Origin: Planctomycetaceae bacterium
GTDB lineage: Bacteria > Planctomycetota > Planctomycetia > Planctomycetales > Planctomycetaceae
DNA: 23,131 nucleotides
Reading direction: 5' to 3'
Assembly: GCA_947463775.1 (NCBI GenBank)
Contig: CANHVD010000011.1
Location: forward strand, 1 to 23,131
The notes beneath the pieces are model-generated. The model was not told the origin of the DNA, did no database searches, and worked only from the letters and a program-made list of their open reading frames with translations. Below, one piece after another: positions 23,037-23,131 of this stretch (within the stretch, counting starts at the first letter, position 1; the number at the start of each line of letters is the position of its first letter). The position numbers and the translations under genes are program-made.

Positions 23037-23131
23037 GCTTCTTAATGTTCGAATACCGGTGGCTCACGCCACTGGCATTGGATTTGTCGAACCTTCGGGC
23101 TGTGATAAAGGCGACTTATCTCAGGACTGTC

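Larger units (their letters stand above)
22769..23131. repeat. Palindrome-rich intergenic repeat region
   Basis: There is no supported gene. The stretch is a chain of inverted repeats: 22851-22861 / 22879-22889 (CAGTGAGGGAT / ATCCCTCGCTG, one mismatch), 22945-22964 (CCGGTGGC-GTGA-GCCACCGG, perfect), 22985-23036 (nested arms TGAGGCC / GGCCTCA and CGACACA / TGTGTCG), and 23056-23075 (CCGGTGGC-TCAC-GCCACTGG). Similar phrases ('GGAAGCCCGGCACATCC', 'GGCCTGAAGGGCCGACACAT') are, from memory, frequent between planctomycete genes. They act like REP elements: short, palindromic and without a transposase of their own. Open frames across it (for example 22710-22961 and 22828-23067, minus) are products of the repeats. 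Confidence 0.75.

Overview
The window is chromosomal DNA from a planctomycete (Planctomycetota), probably order Planctomycetales; I would not name a genus. The indications are a giant surface protein with the N-terminal 'LESRQLLT' sorting box typical of the phylum, an ECF sigma factor paired with a Ser/Thr kinase, a sulfotransferase beside an esterase with a transthyretin-like tail, a DUF58 protein, the moderate GC content, and intergenic palindromes of a type common in planctomycete genomes.

Layout. Positions 1-3001 (+): the 3' part of a HEAT-repeat protein, a small Cys-rich lipoprotein, and a Wza-type polysaccharide export lipoprotein closed by a strong hairpin. Positions 3174-4977 (-): an ECF sigma factor and a cytosolic Hanks-type kinase that overlap or nearly touch. 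Positions 5237-8613 (-): a two-gene module joined by a TAATG overlap. It looks like the type IV pilus / type II secretion inner-membrane platform compressed to PilM-PilN and PilO-Ig-Ig-PilP fusions. Positions 8922-11221 (-): a CcsA/HemX-like membrane protein and glutamyl-tRNA reductase (hemA) with a 4-nt overlap. Positions 11723-15157 (+): an 1144-residue surface protein whose N-terminal domain resembles a secreted zinc metalloprotease but has lost every zinc ligand and the catalytic Glu, followed by six Fn3-like repeats. Positions 15343-18862 (-): an esterase, a sulfotransferase and a HAD hydrolase. Positions 19241-20077 (+): a DUF1851 (Tdi1 C-terminal-like) protein and a DUF1653 protein. Positions 20090-21190: an array of nine and a half tandem repeats with a constant 116-bp period. 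Positions 21352-21479 (-): tRNA-Pro(UGG) with its terminator. Positions 21872-22768 (-): a DUF58 protein. The right end, 22769-23131, is palindrome-rich intergenic sequence.

How the genes may work together. Several point to the cell envelope: polysaccharide export, a pilus/secretion platform, a surface adhesin-like protein, and possible sulfation and deacylation of sugars. Heme biosynthesis and signalling genes are interspersed. The most noteworthy items are the fused PilMN/PilO-Ig-PilP pair, the catalytically dead protease-like surface protein, and the 116-bp array. All functional calls are from motif reading by eye, without database searches.
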